From a virus: a stretch of DNA of 64,000 bases. Position numbers and translations under genes: made by a program. The notes below the pieces were generated by a model. It was given only the letters and a program-made list of their open reading frames with translations. It ran no database searches and was not told the origin of the DNA. The stretch covers positions 1 to 64,000 of IMG/VR virus record IMGVR_UViG_3300028590_000009. One strand, given 5' to 3'. Shown piece after piece: positions 40,160 through 48,695 of this stretch (position 1 is its first letter; each line of letters begins with the position of its first letter).

Positions 40160-40878
40160 CCACCTCGAAAAGTTGGCTCGCCCAAATGTACGAAGACGCG
40201 GGCTACCACAACGCCGACGCCACCCGAGCGCACCTCAAAACGTTCACCGACGCCGGCATCAACCTCAACCAAGTCGCCCGCGCCGCAAACGTCCCCTCCG
40301 CGATCGTCTACCGCATCGCCCGCGGCTACAGCAAAGTCCTTCGCCCCGACTGGGCCGCGATCCTCGCCGACCTCACCATCGAACAAGTCCGCGAACACAA
40401 GCGAGACGCCACACCGATCACTGTCAACTGGAACGCCCGCCGCTTCGAACAAACCGGCTACCACGACGCCGCAACCACCCGCGCCATCCTCAACACCCTC
40501 GCCGACGGCGGATGCACCATGTACCGGCTGTCCAAAATCACGGGCATCCACGACACCTGGCTCGGCGACATCAAACGCGGCAAAGCGAAATACGTGCACC
40601 CCGACGACGCCAAAACCATCGCCGCAATCGACGTCGAAGACCTCCTCGACCTCATCGCAGGCGAAAACTATGTCGACCCCGTGATGCTCGAACGCATCAT
40701 CCGCGGACAGCATCGCGGCAAGATCAGCACCGCCGAACGGAAAGCGGTCCTCAACTACGCGGTCGAACACAACTGGACCCGAACCGATTTGGCGCCCATC
40801 CTCGGCGTCAGTAGGGCGACCGCTGATCGGGCACTCGTCCGCAGACGGGCCAAGCTTCGCGAACGGGTCGCGGCATGA
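40156..40878 (+). CDS. Helix-turn-helix DNA-binding protein
   Basis: 240 residues with three HTH-like segments: NLNQVARAANVPSAIVYRIA, CTMYRLSKITGIHDTWLGDI and RTDLAPILGVSRATADRALV. It belongs to the multi-HTH proteins seen with RecT in actinophages, possibly acting in replication or early regulation. Confidence 0.8.
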   Translation: MTTSKSWLAQMYEDAGYHNADATRAHLKTFTDAGINLNQVARAANVPSAIVYRIARGYSKVLRPDWAAILADLTIEQVREHKRDATPITVNWNARRFEQTGYHDAATTRAILNTLADGGCTMYRLSKITGIHDTWLGDIKRGKAKYVHPDDAKTIAAIDVEDLLDLIAGENYVDPVMLERIIRGQHRGKISTAERKAVLNYAVEHNWTRTDLAPILGVSRATADRALVRRRAKLRERVAA

Positions 40879-41606
40879 CCGGGCTCACGCACCGCACAAA
40901 GCAGACCAAACTCTACAAATGGCGCAAAGCCAACGGCATTCAAGTGTTCACCGACGCCGCCCCGGTCCGCGCCCACATCCTCGAACTGCGCGCCGTCAAC
41001 GTCACCGACTCGATGATCGCCCACGCCTCCGAATGCGACCCGCAATACATCGCCTACATCGCGGACGGCACAACCCAGAAGATGCGGCCCGACATCGCGC
41101 GCCGCATCCTCGACGTCAGCCACATCCCCGACCCGCGGCAACACTTCGTACTCGCCATCGGCTTCGTGCGACGCATGCGCGGACTCACCGCCCTCGGATG
41201 GCCGTCCATGCTGATCGCCGAACGGCTCGGCGTGCACGGCAAAGACAAACTCAACAACATGGTCAGACAGACCGCGATCGGATACCAACGCTGGGCGGCC
41301 ATGCGTGACCTGTACGACGAACTCTCAGGCACGCCAGGCCCCAGCCGTCGCAGTGTCGCAGTCGGTCGACGGTTCCAATACATGCCGCCGCTCGCCTGGG
41401 AAGGCATCGACATCGACGATCCGCGAGCCCAACCCGACTGGGCGGCAGCTGGAGTCAAGCTCACCGACCGACCCATGTGCCCGAACAACCACCTGTACAC
41501 CGCGGACAACATCTATCGCGACAACCGTGGCAACCGTTCATGCAAGACCTGCCGGCGCAACGCGAACAGGCGCCGACGCCAGCGCGTTGCTAAGGGTGTG
41601 AACTAG
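40875..41606 (+). CDS. DNA-binding protein with C-terminal Cys/His finger
   Basis: 243 residues. N-terminal half has HTH-like segments (MIAHASECDPQYIAYIADG), and the C-terminus carries CPNNHLYTADNIYRDNRGN followed by CKTCRRNANRRRR, a finger seen in phage HNH-related and DNA-binding proteins. The N-terminal part resembles the previous protein and may be a paralogue. Confidence 0.78.
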   Translation: MTGLTHRTKQTKLYKWRKANGIQVFTDAAPVRAHILELRAVNVTDSMIAHASECDPQYIAYIADGTTQKMRPDIARRILDVSHIPDPRQHFVLAIGFVRRMRGLTALGWPSMLIAERLGVHGKDKLNNMVRQTAIGYQRWAAMRDLYDELSGTPGPSRRSVAVGRRFQYMPPLAWEGIDIDDPRAQPDWAAAGVKLTDRPMCPNNHLYTADNIYRDNRGNRSCKTCRRNANRRRRQRVAKGVN

Positions 41607-41625
41607 AGTGTATGGTGTGAACATA
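41599..41625 (+). promoter_or_regulatory. 27-bp element, copy before HNH operon
   Basis: TGAACTAGAGTG then TGGTGTGAACATA; the second half departs most from the others (TGAACA). It overlaps the end of the preceding gene. Confidence 0.5.
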
Positions 41626-41692
41626 ACGCGATGATCAAGCCCCTGGGCGGCGCGACATCGGAAGGTGCTCGACCAAATCGAGCGTAACGCAA

Positions 41693-41730
41693 TTCGGGCC
41701 GCCCCCTCGACCAAAAAGGGGCGGCCCGAA
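41693..41730 (+). terminator. Long hairpin in leader of HNH gene
   Basis: TTCGGGCCGCCCC with GGGGCGGCCCGAA (13 bp) around a loop containing AAAAA. There is no T-run after it, so it may attenuate the downstream operon. Confidence 0.5.
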
Positions 41731-41812
41731 CAAGCTTTGCACGCATTGGAGTGCGTGCGGCCAAGCAGTCAAATCGATTGCTGGCATGCGGCCCACCAGG
41801 AGGGGCCACCGT

Positions 41813-42931
41813 ATGAGTGTAACACGCAGACTGCGTTTCGAAATACTTCGGCGAGACGAGAATACGTGCCGATACTGCGGGGCCAAAGCGCCCGACGTAA
41901 AGCTCAACGTCGACCACGTGATCCCAGTCGCGCTCGGCGGTAGCGATGATCCGTCGAACTTGGTGACCGCTTGCGTCGATTGCAACGGCGGCAAGACCTC
42001 TATCGCGCCCGATAGTGCTGTTGTCGCGGACGTTTCGGCTGACGCTCTCCGCTGGAAAGATGCGTTGAAGCAGGCCGCAGCGGAGCGGGCAGCCGAATAT
42101 GCAGGCAATCGCGCCGTACACGATCAGTTCCAAGACCTCTGGAATGCGTGGACCTTCGACGGTCGAACAGTTCCGCTGCCATCAGATTTCGGCAGCTCGG
42201 TCAACACGTTTCTTGCGGCGGGTCTCACGTTCGCGGATCTCGAAGAACTGATCGACGTCACGATGGCGATGAAGACCGTCAAAACGGCTACGCACAAGTG
42301 GAAGTACTTCTGCGGCTGCTGCTGGAAGCTCATCAAACAGTCGCAGGAGCGGGCTCAGGAAATTGCCTCACACCAAGGAGCCGAACAAAAGGAACGTCAA
42401 CAGGCCGAGCAGGAACGGCACTGGCAGCAGGAACAGGGAAATTGCTGGCTAGATTCTGACTTGCGGCAACAAGAAGAGGCCCACTCAGACGAAATGGAGT
42501 GGGAATCTTGGCAGTCCGCTCGTCGGAGCGATGAATCGGCGCAGCCCGACGACGCGGTGAGCATAGGCCAGATATTCGACCAGCTATTCAGCCGACCCAC
42601 GACCGGGCCGCTCGTGGACCCCTTTGGCGCCTGGTCCGAATCGAACGTCCGAAAGCTCCTGCATTATGTGACCTCGCATGACGGTAGCGGGCATGACGAC
42701 GCCACGGTCGCTCAATGGGGCGAAGAGGCGAACCGCGAATGGGTGACAGATTCGGGTCTGTCGATGATCGGAGACGTTTTCACCACGGTCGGCACCTTCT
42801 TCTCCCAGCAAGAACATGGGCTCCGTCCCAATGAGGCAATCAGCCCGCAGGCCATCACTCAAATGATCGACTCCTATCGGCGCCCCGCCGCGGGGGAGCG
42901 TCACCTTAAGGCGGTTCCCGATGCCTCGTGA
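41813..42931 (+). CDS. HNH endonuclease
   Basis: 372 residues, start set at ATG 41813, with AGGAGG about ten bases upstream. N-terminal HNH: C19 and C22 in CRYCGAK, D34 H35 in VDHVIPVALGG, N49 in SNLVTACVDCN with C54 and C57. The rest is a long Gln/Glu-rich coil plus a C-terminal region with no known match. Phage HNH proteins nick or cut DNA; a DNA-packaging HNH would normally sit beside terminase, so this one may act in replication or recombination. Confidence 0.88.
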   Translation: MSVTRRLRFEILRRDENTCRYCGAKAPDVKLNVDHVIPVALGGSDDPSNLVTACVDCNGGKTSIAPDSAVVADVSADALRWKDALKQAAAERAAEYAGNRAVHDQFQDLWNAWTFDGRTVPLPSDFGSSVNTFLAAGLTFADLEELIDVTMAMKTVKTATHKWKYFCGCCWKLIKQSQERAQEIASHQGAEQKERQQAEQERHWQQEQGNCWLDSDLRQQEEAHSDEMEWESWQSARRSDESAQPDDAVSIGQIFDQLFSRPTTGPLVDPFGAWSESNVRKLLHYVTSHDGSGHDDATVAQWGEEANREWVTDSGLSMIGDVFTTVGTFFSQQEHGLRPNEAISPQAITQMIDSYRRPAAGERHLKAVPDAS

Positions 42932-43955
42932 CCACGGGCGGATCCTCGTCACCATCTGGGACGACCCAGACTTCGTTGACCTCACCCCAGAAGCTCAGCG
43001 CCTCTACATGCTCCTGCTTTCGCAGCGCGGCATCAACAACGCCGGAATGCTTCCCACTCAGATCGGGAAGTGGGCCAAGCGGAGCAGGCACACCACCGTC
43101 GCCGACATCGAAGCGGCGTTGGAGGAACTGATCGACACCCGCTTCGTCCTGTGCGACGGAGACACCGAAGAGACGTTGGTTCGGTCCTTCGTGCGCAATG
43201 ACGGCATCACCAAGAACGCCAACGTGTTCAAGAATGCCCTCGCCTGCGCAGAGGCCATCGAAAGCCCCTTTCTCCGCGCTGCCCTCGCCGATGAATTGAG
43301 GCGCCTCGGGCGTGGAGACGCGACCGAGGTTGCCGACCGGATGAGCCCTGTCGGCACGGCCGAAAACGAACGAACAGGAACGCCGTTCGAACGCCGTTCC
43401 GACGCCGTTCCGACGCCCGCGGGGAAGGGGAAGGGGAAGGGGTTATCTCACCTACTCGATAACTCTAGTTTTTCTGATGACGCGCGCGAGCGACGCCAGC
43501 CCAAGCGAAAGCCCGCCGCGCCCGCAGACCCGCTCGACAAACCCGGCCCCATCGTCCCCATCGACGGTCGCAAACTGGTTCGCTCCGTCATTCCCGACAC
43601 CGAACCCAGCGCCGTTCGAACCGAACTCGCCCTCCAGGCCGCGGCGATGCTCCGTCAGCAGCCACCCATCCCCTCCGAGGACATCCGCGCGGGACTCGAA
43701 CTCTGGCTGACCAAACCCGACCTCGGACCCCGCACCCTGCCTTCGCTCGTCTCCACCATCCAGCGGGGACGCAACCGCTCAAATGCCGCGCCAGTCGCGG
43801 CACCCCGTGAAGCCGCATCGGATCGCAAACGGCGCGAGCAACACGCCGTCTTCGAACAGTTGCGCGCGGAGGCCATCGCCCAACAGCGCGGCGCCCTCCA
43901 GTCGCCTCTCGTGCAAATCATCGACGCCGACCCTGAATGGAGCGCCAGCGCATGA
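42921..43955 (+). CDS. Replisome-organiser / DnaD-like replication initiation protein
   Basis: 344 residues. The N-terminal winged-helix region (WDDPDFVDLTPEAQRLYML, then MLPTQIGKWAKRSRHTTVAD) is that of phage replication organisers. The middle has a KGKGKG linker (residues about 165-180) that coincides with the GGGGAAGGGG DNA element. The C-terminus is helical and charged. It likely recruits the host or phage helicase at an origin, possibly inside its own gene as in lambda O. Confidence 0.75.
   Translation: MPRDHGRILVTIWDDPDFVDLTPEAQRLYMLLLSQRGINNAGMLPTQIGKWAKRSRHTTVADIEAALEELIDTRFVLCDGDTEETLVRSFVRNDGITKNANVFKNALACAEAIESPFLRAALADELRRLGRGDATEVADRMSPVGTAENERTGTPFERRSDAVPTPAGKGKGKGLSHLLDNSSFSDDARERRQPKRKPAAPADPLDKPGPIVPIDGRKLVRSVIPDTEPSAVRTELALQAAAMLRQQPPIPSEDIRAGLELWLTKPDLGPRTLPSLVSTIQRGRNRSNAAPVAAPREAASDRKRREQHAVFEQLRAEAIAQQRGALQSPLVQIIDADPEWSASA
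43372..43491 (+). repeat. ~110-bp element, coding copy within replication gene
   Basis: The partner of 22780-22890: AAGGGGAAGGGGAAGGGG, TTATCTC and GATGACGCGCGCGAG are shared. Here it encodes the KGKGKG linker. Repeated GGGGAA steps resemble iteron-like origins. Confidence 0.65.
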
Positions 43956-44545
43956 CCGCGCCCGACACCTACTACCTCGACGCCGCCAAAGCCGTCCTCG
44001 ACAATCTCCAAGAACACGACCTGTGGTTCCCGCAAGTCGGCGCCGCCGCCTCCACCGCCTGGGCCACCCACTTCGAAGCATCCACCCTGTCCAGTGAAGA
44101 ACTCCTCGACGGCGTCAACCACGCCCGCGCCACCCATATCAAAACCGCCGCCACCCGCGCCGAACAACGCGGTGAAACCGTCGAGCAATTCCGACCCACC
44201 CCCGACATCATTATCCGACACGCACACGCCGCCCGACGCGAAGTACTCGCGAACCTGCCCGACGCCCGCGTCAAAGAAATGGAACTCGCCAACCACGTCT
44301 TCCAAGACATGGGATTCCCGCCCCAGCAGGCACACCGCCTGTCCCGAGACATCGCGCTCGCCGTCGCGCTCGGCCGCAAACCGCGCGCCGACCTCACCGA
44401 CGAACAGCTCGACGAATTCCAAACCCGGTTCAAGCGACAGAAGCTGTCCGCCGCCGAATTCGTGGATCGACGCCGCGAACTCGCCCAAATGCTGCGTGTC
44501 GGTGACCTGTTCGCCCTCGAAGCCCGCCGTGGTGACGCCGCATGA
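43952..44545 (+). CDS. Replication-associated protein, function unknown
   Basis: 197 residues, start ATG 43952 overlapping the previous stop (the longer ATG at 43937 is inside it). Helical with a FPQVGAAASTAWATHFEAST region and a C-terminal charged helix. Directly after the organiser gene, so a helicase loader or accessory role is possible. Confidence 0.7.
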   Translation: MTAPDTYYLDAAKAVLDNLQEHDLWFPQVGAAASTAWATHFEASTLSSEELLDGVNHARATHIKTAATRAEQRGETVEQFRPTPDIIIRHAHAARREVLANLPDARVKEMELANHVFQDMGFPPQQAHRLSRDIALAVALGRKPRADLTDEQLDEFQTRFKRQKLSAAEFVDRRRELAQMLRVGDLFALEARRGDAA

Positions 44546-44967
44546 ACCGCGCCGAAATCACCCGCCTGCTCGAACTGGTCCAGCAGTACGACCAGCGCGA
44601 GGTCACCGCAGACCACATCACCAGCTGGCTTCGTCTCCTCGGCAATCTGTCGTTCAAGGTCGCCGAGGAGGCCGTGCACATCCATCACAAGACCAACGCG
44701 TTCGCTATCGACGCCGCGGTCGTGCTGGAGATCGCCGCACAGATCGAGGCCCGCACGGTGAGCGCGGCCCAACCGGTGCGTCGAGCCCGGATGGGTGCCT
44801 ACAACGTGACCGGCGCCCTCAACTACGCCTGCGAACGCTGCAAGGCCGAAGTGGGGCAGACGTGCACGAACAAGGACGGGGAAGAGACCGCGTCGCCGTG
44901 TGTGACGCGGTTGGTGGGTCGGCCGATCAATGAGGCCAAGCCGCCGAAGCATCGGCAAGCGGCGTGA
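44542..44967 (+). CDS. Helical protein with C-terminal zinc ribbon
   Basis: 141 residues. N-terminal helices (EITRLLELVQQYDQREVTAD) resemble phage helicase-loading or primase-associated proteins; the C-terminus has CERCKAEVGQTC, a zinc ribbon common in actinophage replication genes. It overlaps the previous stop (ATGA). Confidence 0.72.
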   Translation: MNRAEITRLLELVQQYDQREVTADHITSWLRLLGNLSFKVAEEAVHIHHKTNAFAIDAAVVLEIAAQIEARTVSAAQPVRRARMGAYNVTGALNYACERCKAEVGQTCTNKDGEETASPCVTRLVGRPINEAKPPKHRQAA

Positions 44968-45173
44968 GTGCGATGCCGCCTGCTTGTGGTGCGCCGCTGC
45001 TCGTCGCCGTCGTTGAGGCGTACGCCCGGAACTGGCCGCATTTGAAGCCGCCGATGTTTCGTGCCGCGGATGTTCTGCCGTTGCTGCATGGCGATGACCG
45101 CGAGTATGGCGCCGCTGTCCTGCTGCTCGATAGCGGGCGGGTCCACTATCTGGAAGGGGAGCAACCCGAATGA
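44964..45173 (+). CDS. Small hypothetical protein
   Basis: 69 residues starting at GTG overlapping the previous stop. Contains AYARNWPHLKPPMFRAADVL. An ATG at 44973 is an alternative. No domain recognised. Confidence 0.65.
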   Translation: MSAMPPACGAPLLVAVVEAYARNWPHLKPPMFRAADVLPLLHGDDREYGAAVLLLDSGRVHYLEGEQPE

Positions 45174-45361
45174 GCATCCACCTGTTGCGCAACGACGACG
45201 TGACTCTCGAAGAGATCGACCTGTTGGCGGGGTTTGTCGACACGTTGGCCGGTTCGGAGCTGCGGACGGCGTTGCTGTTCATGGCCGAGCAGTTGTGGGC
45301 GGGTGAGGATCTGGTGCTGACCGTGTCCGATCCTGGCGCAAACTACCAGCTCAGGGCATGA
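45170..45361 (+). CDS. Small acidic hypothetical protein
   Basis: 63 residues: LRNDDVTLEEIDLLAGFVD then a helix. Shares ATGA with the previous gene and ends the operon before the 45367 palindrome. Confidence 0.68.
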   Translation: MSIHLLRNDDVTLEEIDLLAGFVDTLAGSELRTALLFMAEQLWAGEDLVLTVSDPGANYQLRA

Positions 45362-45517
45362 ATCTGAAGTGGCATATGCCACTTGTGACGCAGTTTTGCA
45401 CAACTGTCTTAATTCCGGCCGGTAGAGCGATTGGACCCCCGAAACAGGCAATGTCCCGTTCTCGCACCGCCGATCGCTTCTACCCGCACCCACTTCATCA
45501 AGAACGAGGTTTCCAAG
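45362..45517 (+). promoter_or_regulatory. Intergenic region with an 18-bp palindrome
   Basis: A perfect AAGTGGCATATGCCACTT palindrome at 45367-45384, then CAGTT/AACTG arms at 45391-45406. Likely operator of an unknown dimeric regulator controlling the methyltransferase operon. No gene is seen here. Confidence 0.55.
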
Positions 45518-45802
45518 ATGACTGCTCGACTGACGCAAGCTGAAATCAGCGGCGGCTGGTGGAACGTGAACTGCTGCGACGGCAAGTTCTCCGGTTCGAT
45601 GACAGCGCATTGCACCGCCTGCTGCCAAACGTTTTCGCGGCCGACAGTCGCGGACAAGCATCGGCGGTATGGCAAGTGTGTCGACCCTGCGAGCCATCGC
45701 GACGTGAACGGCGCTCTCGTGTTCAAGGATGCCGGCCGCGCTTACCCGTGCTGGTCGGGCGCCGGCGATGAGACCGCGGCGTGGGTCGGGGCGCGGACGT
45801 GA
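45518..45802 (+). CDS. FDXHR-type putative zinc-binding protein
   Basis: 94 residues, start ATG 45518 with GAGG ten bases upstream; the upstream frame is rejected. The pattern HCTACCQTF, then ADKHRRYGKCVDPASH, follows the FDXHR family found near methylases in actinophages. It is coupled (GTGA) to the methyltransferase gene. Confidence 0.72.
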   Translation: MTARLTQAEISGGWWNVNCCDGKFSGSMTAHCTACCQTFSRPTVADKHRRYGKCVDPASHRDVNGALVFKDAGRAYPCWSGAGDETAAWVGART

Positions 45803-47226
45803 GGATCGGGTCACTTTTCAGCGGGGCGGGCGGACTCGACCTGGCTGCACTCGACCTGTTCCCCGGCTCGTCGATGGCGTGGCATTCGGAGATCGAACCT
45901 GCGGCGTGCAAGGTGCTCGCGCATCACTGGCCCGAGGTGCTGAACCTGGGTGATGTGAGCCGGATCGATTGGTCGACAGTCGAACCCGTCGATGTGCTCA
46001 CAGGCGGTTTCCCTTGCCAGGATCTCTCGCTCGCCGGTCAACGTCGCGGCATGGCTGAAGGCACCCGGTCGGGTCTGTGGTCGCACATGTTCGAAGCCGT
46101 TCGCATGCTGCGTCCGAAGTTCGTGTTGATCGAAAACGTTCGCGGGCTGCTGTCCGCGCAAGCAAGGAGGGGTGATGTCGGAGCCGTATGCGAGGTGGAA
46201 TCCGGAAGCGGGAGTGTGGGAGCAGGGGGAGACGGATCTCTTCGGGCGCTCGGCGCTGTACTCGGCGACCTTTCGTCAATCGGGTTCGATGCGTGCTGGG
46301 TGCTTGTACGAGCTTCCGATGTCGGCGCCTGCCATCAGCGAGCCCGCGTCTTCGTCCTTGCGTACCCTGCCGACTCCGCGGGCGAGTGCGACGCGTACGA
46401 GTCGATCGGCCGCGCTGGCGAAGGGGAGCCGGTCGGCACCCTCGTTGGAGCAGGCGACGGAGTTGATGCGAGGGGAGCTACCGAGGGAGTTCGACGGCTG
46501 GGCGGAGTTGCCTCCGTCGTGGCAGGTGGCGTAGCGAAGTTGCTGCCGACGCCGCAGGTGGCGGATGTGACAGGCGGGCACCGGACCAGGTCCGGTGCTC
46601 GCTCGAACGAACTGCTGTTGCCCGGTGTCGCGGAGGCATACACCGCTGGCGCGCTGCTCCCCACTCCCCGCGCATCGGACGGCACGAACGGTGGCCCGAA
46701 CCAGCGCGGCAGCAAGGGGGATCTGATGCTTCCGTCTGCGGTCGTGCAGTTGTTGCCGACACCGACGGCGTCGGAGGGCGAGCGGGGCGACTGTCCGGCC
46801 GAGCGAGCCCGGCGCACACCCGGCCTGATCTCGATCGATCACTACTTGCCGAGATCGAATGATTCGAATGATTCGTGGCGCTGGGGCCGGTTCGCGCCGG
46901 CTATTCACCGCCAAGAGCGACTGTCCAGGCCAGCGCCGCCCCCTACCGTACCTACCGAGGCGTGGCGCCGAATGGTCAAGCGTCGTCAGCAGTCCGGGTA
47001 TCCGAAGCCTGTCGGTATGCGCGGCTCGCTGGCGGTTCGCGTCCAGTTGAACCCGGCATTCGCGGAATGGCTCATGTTCTGGCCTGCGGGCTGGGTGACG
47101 GCTTCGGCGATCGGGTTGAAGCGCGCCGAGCAGCTGAAATGCATTGGCAACGGCGTGGTTCCGGTCCAGGCGGTGGCGGCGTTCCGGTTCCTGTTGTCTG
47201 CGGCGTCGAAGGCTGTCGCAGCGTGA
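45799..47226 (+). CDS. C5 cytosine DNA methyltransferase
   Basis: 475 residues, start GTG 45799 overlapping the FDXHR stop. Motif I: GSLFSGAGGLDL (9-14). Motif IV: GGFPCQDLS with C73. Motif VI: IENVRGLLS (111-119). Motif VIII: QRARVFVLA (180-188). Motif X at the end: CIGNGVVPVQ. The C-terminal half has repeated LLPTP units (PTPRASDG, PTPTASEG), a signature of a phage and actinobacterial subfamily. It methylates cytosine, perhaps to evade host restriction. Confidence 0.9.
   Translation: MRIGSLFSGAGGLDLAALDLFPGSSMAWHSEIEPAACKVLAHHWPEVLNLGDVSRIDWSTVEPVDVLTGGFPCQDLSLAGQRRGMAEGTRSGLWSHMFEAVRMLRPKFVLIENVRGLLSAQARRGDVGAVCEVESGSGSVGAGGDGSLRALGAVLGDLSSIGFDACWVLVRASDVGACHQRARVFVLAYPADSAGECDAYESIGRAGEGEPVGTLVGAGDGVDARGATEGVRRLGGVASVVAGGVAKLLPTPQVADVTGGHRTRSGARSNELLLPGVAEAYTAGALLPTPRASDGTNGGPNQRGSKGDLMLPSAVVQLLPTPTASEGERGDCPAERARRTPGLISIDHYLPRSNDSNDSWRWGRFAPAIHRQERLSRPAPPPTVPTEAWRRMVKRRQQSGYPKPVGMRGSLAVRVQLNPAFAEWLMFWPAGWVTASAIGLKRAEQLKCIGNGVVPVQAVAAFRFLLSAASKAVAA
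46175..46534 (+). CDS. Nested open frame inside methyltransferase gene (LPTP-type protein)
   Basis: 119 residues in the +2 frame relative to the methylase, with AAGGAGG upstream and ATG (or GTG 46172) start. It contains WNPEAGVWEQGETDLFGR, an AGCLYELPMSAPAIS segment and its own TLPTPRASATRTSRSAA unit, similar to the methylase repeats. Comparable small proteins occur beside phage methylases, so dual coding of this stretch is plausible, though unproven. Confidence 0.5.
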   Translation: MSEPYARWNPEAGVWEQGETDLFGRSALYSATFRQSGSMRAGCLYELPMSAPAISEPASSSLRTLPTPRASATRTSRSAALAKGSRSAPSLEQATELMRGELPREFDGWAELPPSWQVA

Positions 47227-47284
47227 CCTACATCGCTATTCAACTATGCGCATCCAACGATGTGATGCGCGGATCGGAGGAGTC

Positions 47285-47416
47285 GTGAGCAGGGCTGAGG
47301 AGATCGCGGTGGTGGCGTTGGTGTTGGCGCAGCGTGATCCGTGTCGTTGTGAGCCGTGGGTGTTCACTGCGGAGGCGACACGGATTGTGGATGCGCGGCG
47401 GGATGGGCAGTCGTGA
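47285..47416 (+). CDS. Small hypothetical protein
   Basis: 43 residues; GTG start with GGAGGAG four bases upstream. Contains LAQRDPCRCEPWVFTAE with a Cys-x-Cys pair. Overlaps the next gene by four bases. Confidence 0.65.
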   Translation: MSRAEEIAVVALVLAQRDPCRCEPWVFTAEATRIVDARRDGQS

Positions 47417-47619
47417 ACGACGTGTGCGATTCCTGCGGCGTCTATCTGCTGCATGGCGGTTTTTGCGGTACGTGCGTGTGTATCGAGCGTGCGCGGTTGG
47501 AGGTGAATGCGCTGGCGTGGGTGGCTGGCGTGGATTCGCTGGTATGTCTCGAAGCGATGCTGACCGCGTTGGATGCGGTGAATGCGCGGGTTGCTCGGCT
47601 GGAATTGCGGGATGCGTGA
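47413..47619 (+). CDS. Small Cys-rich protein
   Basis: 68 residues. NDVCDSCGVYLLHGGFCGTC is a two-Cys-pair zinc ribbon; the rest is a helical region. Start GTG overlaps the previous stop. Confidence 0.72.
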   Translation: MNDVCDSCGVYLLHGGFCGTCVCIERARLEVNALAWVAGVDSLVCLEAMLTALDAVNARVARLELRDA

Positions 47620-47653
47620 ATTCCGAGGTTGACATTCGGGGGATAGTCGTTTC

Positions 47654-48142
47654 ATGAAGGTATCGACTATCGCCGAATGGGTTGAATACTCGGCTGAAGA
47701 AGATGAACCGCGCGCGGAAGCTATCGGCGAATTAGCTGATGAAGTCCGTGCACGGTTCGGAGTGGGTCGACATTCGCGGGTCGACCTTTCCTGCGAGGTC
47801 GAATGGGAGTATTCGTCTTGCGATTGCTGCGCGGACTCCGAAGTGTGGTGGGTCATCGAATGTGGCGAGGAGAAGCGTCGCATCTCGACCGGCTATGGCG
47901 AGGCTGTCGACGGCTATCGCGCATGGCTGGACGAACCCCGCCGTATCCGTGAACGCGAGGAGGCGAAAGCGGCCCGCGACCTGGAGTGTAAGCGGAATGA
48001 TGAGGCGTTCACGGGTCGTATCGTGGGCGCTTTCACTACCGCCGTCGCCGATGTCGAAGCCACTGGATATAGCGATACCGGTGAATGGCATGACTTGATG
48101 ATGGATCGGCTCGGTGTGGGCGGGCATCGGTATCGGGAGTGA
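47654..48142 (+). CDS. Hypothetical acidic protein with CDCC motif
   Basis: 162 residues; helical N-terminus (RAEAIGELADEVRARFG), YSSCDCCADSEVWWV in the middle and a helical C-terminus. Preceded by a TTCCGAGGTTGAC element that recurs before 48187. Confidence 0.75.
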   Translation: MKVSTIAEWVEYSAEEDEPRAEAIGELADEVRARFGVGRHSRVDLSCEVEWEYSSCDCCADSEVWWVIECGEEKRRISTGYGEAVDGYRAWLDEPRRIREREEAKAARDLECKRNDEAFTGRIVGAFTTAVADVEATGYSDTGEWHDLMMDRLGVGGHRYRE

Positions 48143-48186
48143 ATTCGCCGAAATTCTGAGGTTGACGGGGTTGGGAGAATTGAAGC

Positions 48187-48492
48187 ATGCCGAAAGAATT
48201 GAGTCCGACCGAAATCCTCGCACTGCCGATGCAATCCAATGACGCTGATGCGGCGACCATTCGCGACTATCTCGTGAAGCTGCTCACCCTCGTCTGGGCG
48301 CACGGTGAAGGATTCAACGGCAAACGGCCATTCGGCAACAGCAGTTGGGACTGTGAACTGTATGAAGCGCTCGGCCGTGGAGGTGCGATCAACGTCGTAT
48401 TCGATGGTGACGGATTCCTCGAAGATTGGGATGACGTCCTCGGCGACAAACTGATTGCCGACGCAATCCGAGCGCTCGGAACGCCCGTGTGA
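48187..48492 (+). CDS. Hypothetical protein
   Basis: 101 residues. AAC-type helices and FNGKRPFGNSSWDCELYE. The upstream TTCTGAGGTTGAC (48153-48165) resembles the element at 47623-47635. No domain recognised. Confidence 0.75.
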   Translation: MPKELSPTEILALPMQSNDADAATIRDYLVKLLTLVWAHGEGFNGKRPFGNSSWDCELYEALGRGGAINVVFDGDGFLEDWDDVLGDKLIADAIRALGTPV

Positions 48493-48695
48493 TGGGCGAC
48501 GAGGAAGTGTCCGCGTGGATCATTACCCGCTTCCCGCACGCACTCGCATGGCAGGTCGATCGCGGCACCGACATCATCCGCGCGCGCCTCGAAGGTGCGC
48601 CAGTGGCTTGGATGCTCGGCACTCTCAAACCCCGAGACGCTGACCTCCTGCGCGGCATCGTCAACACCTACTTCCAGGAGCATGGCAATGAATGA
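48492..48695 (+). CDS. Hypothetical protein
   Basis: 67 residues: ITRFPHALAWQVDRGTDII then a helix. ATG 48492 overlaps the preceding stop; GTG 48489 is possible. It overlaps the next gene by eight bases. Confidence 0.7.
   Translation: MGDEEVSAWIITRFPHALAWQVDRGTDIIRARLEGAPVAWMLGTLKPRDADLLRGIVNTYFQEHGNE

Noticed and set aside
47223-47288. A 21-codon frame starting at GTG 47223 between methylase and 47285
   Set aside because: It overlaps the methylase stop, but the ribosome site GGAGGAG at its end serves the next gene; too short and no support.
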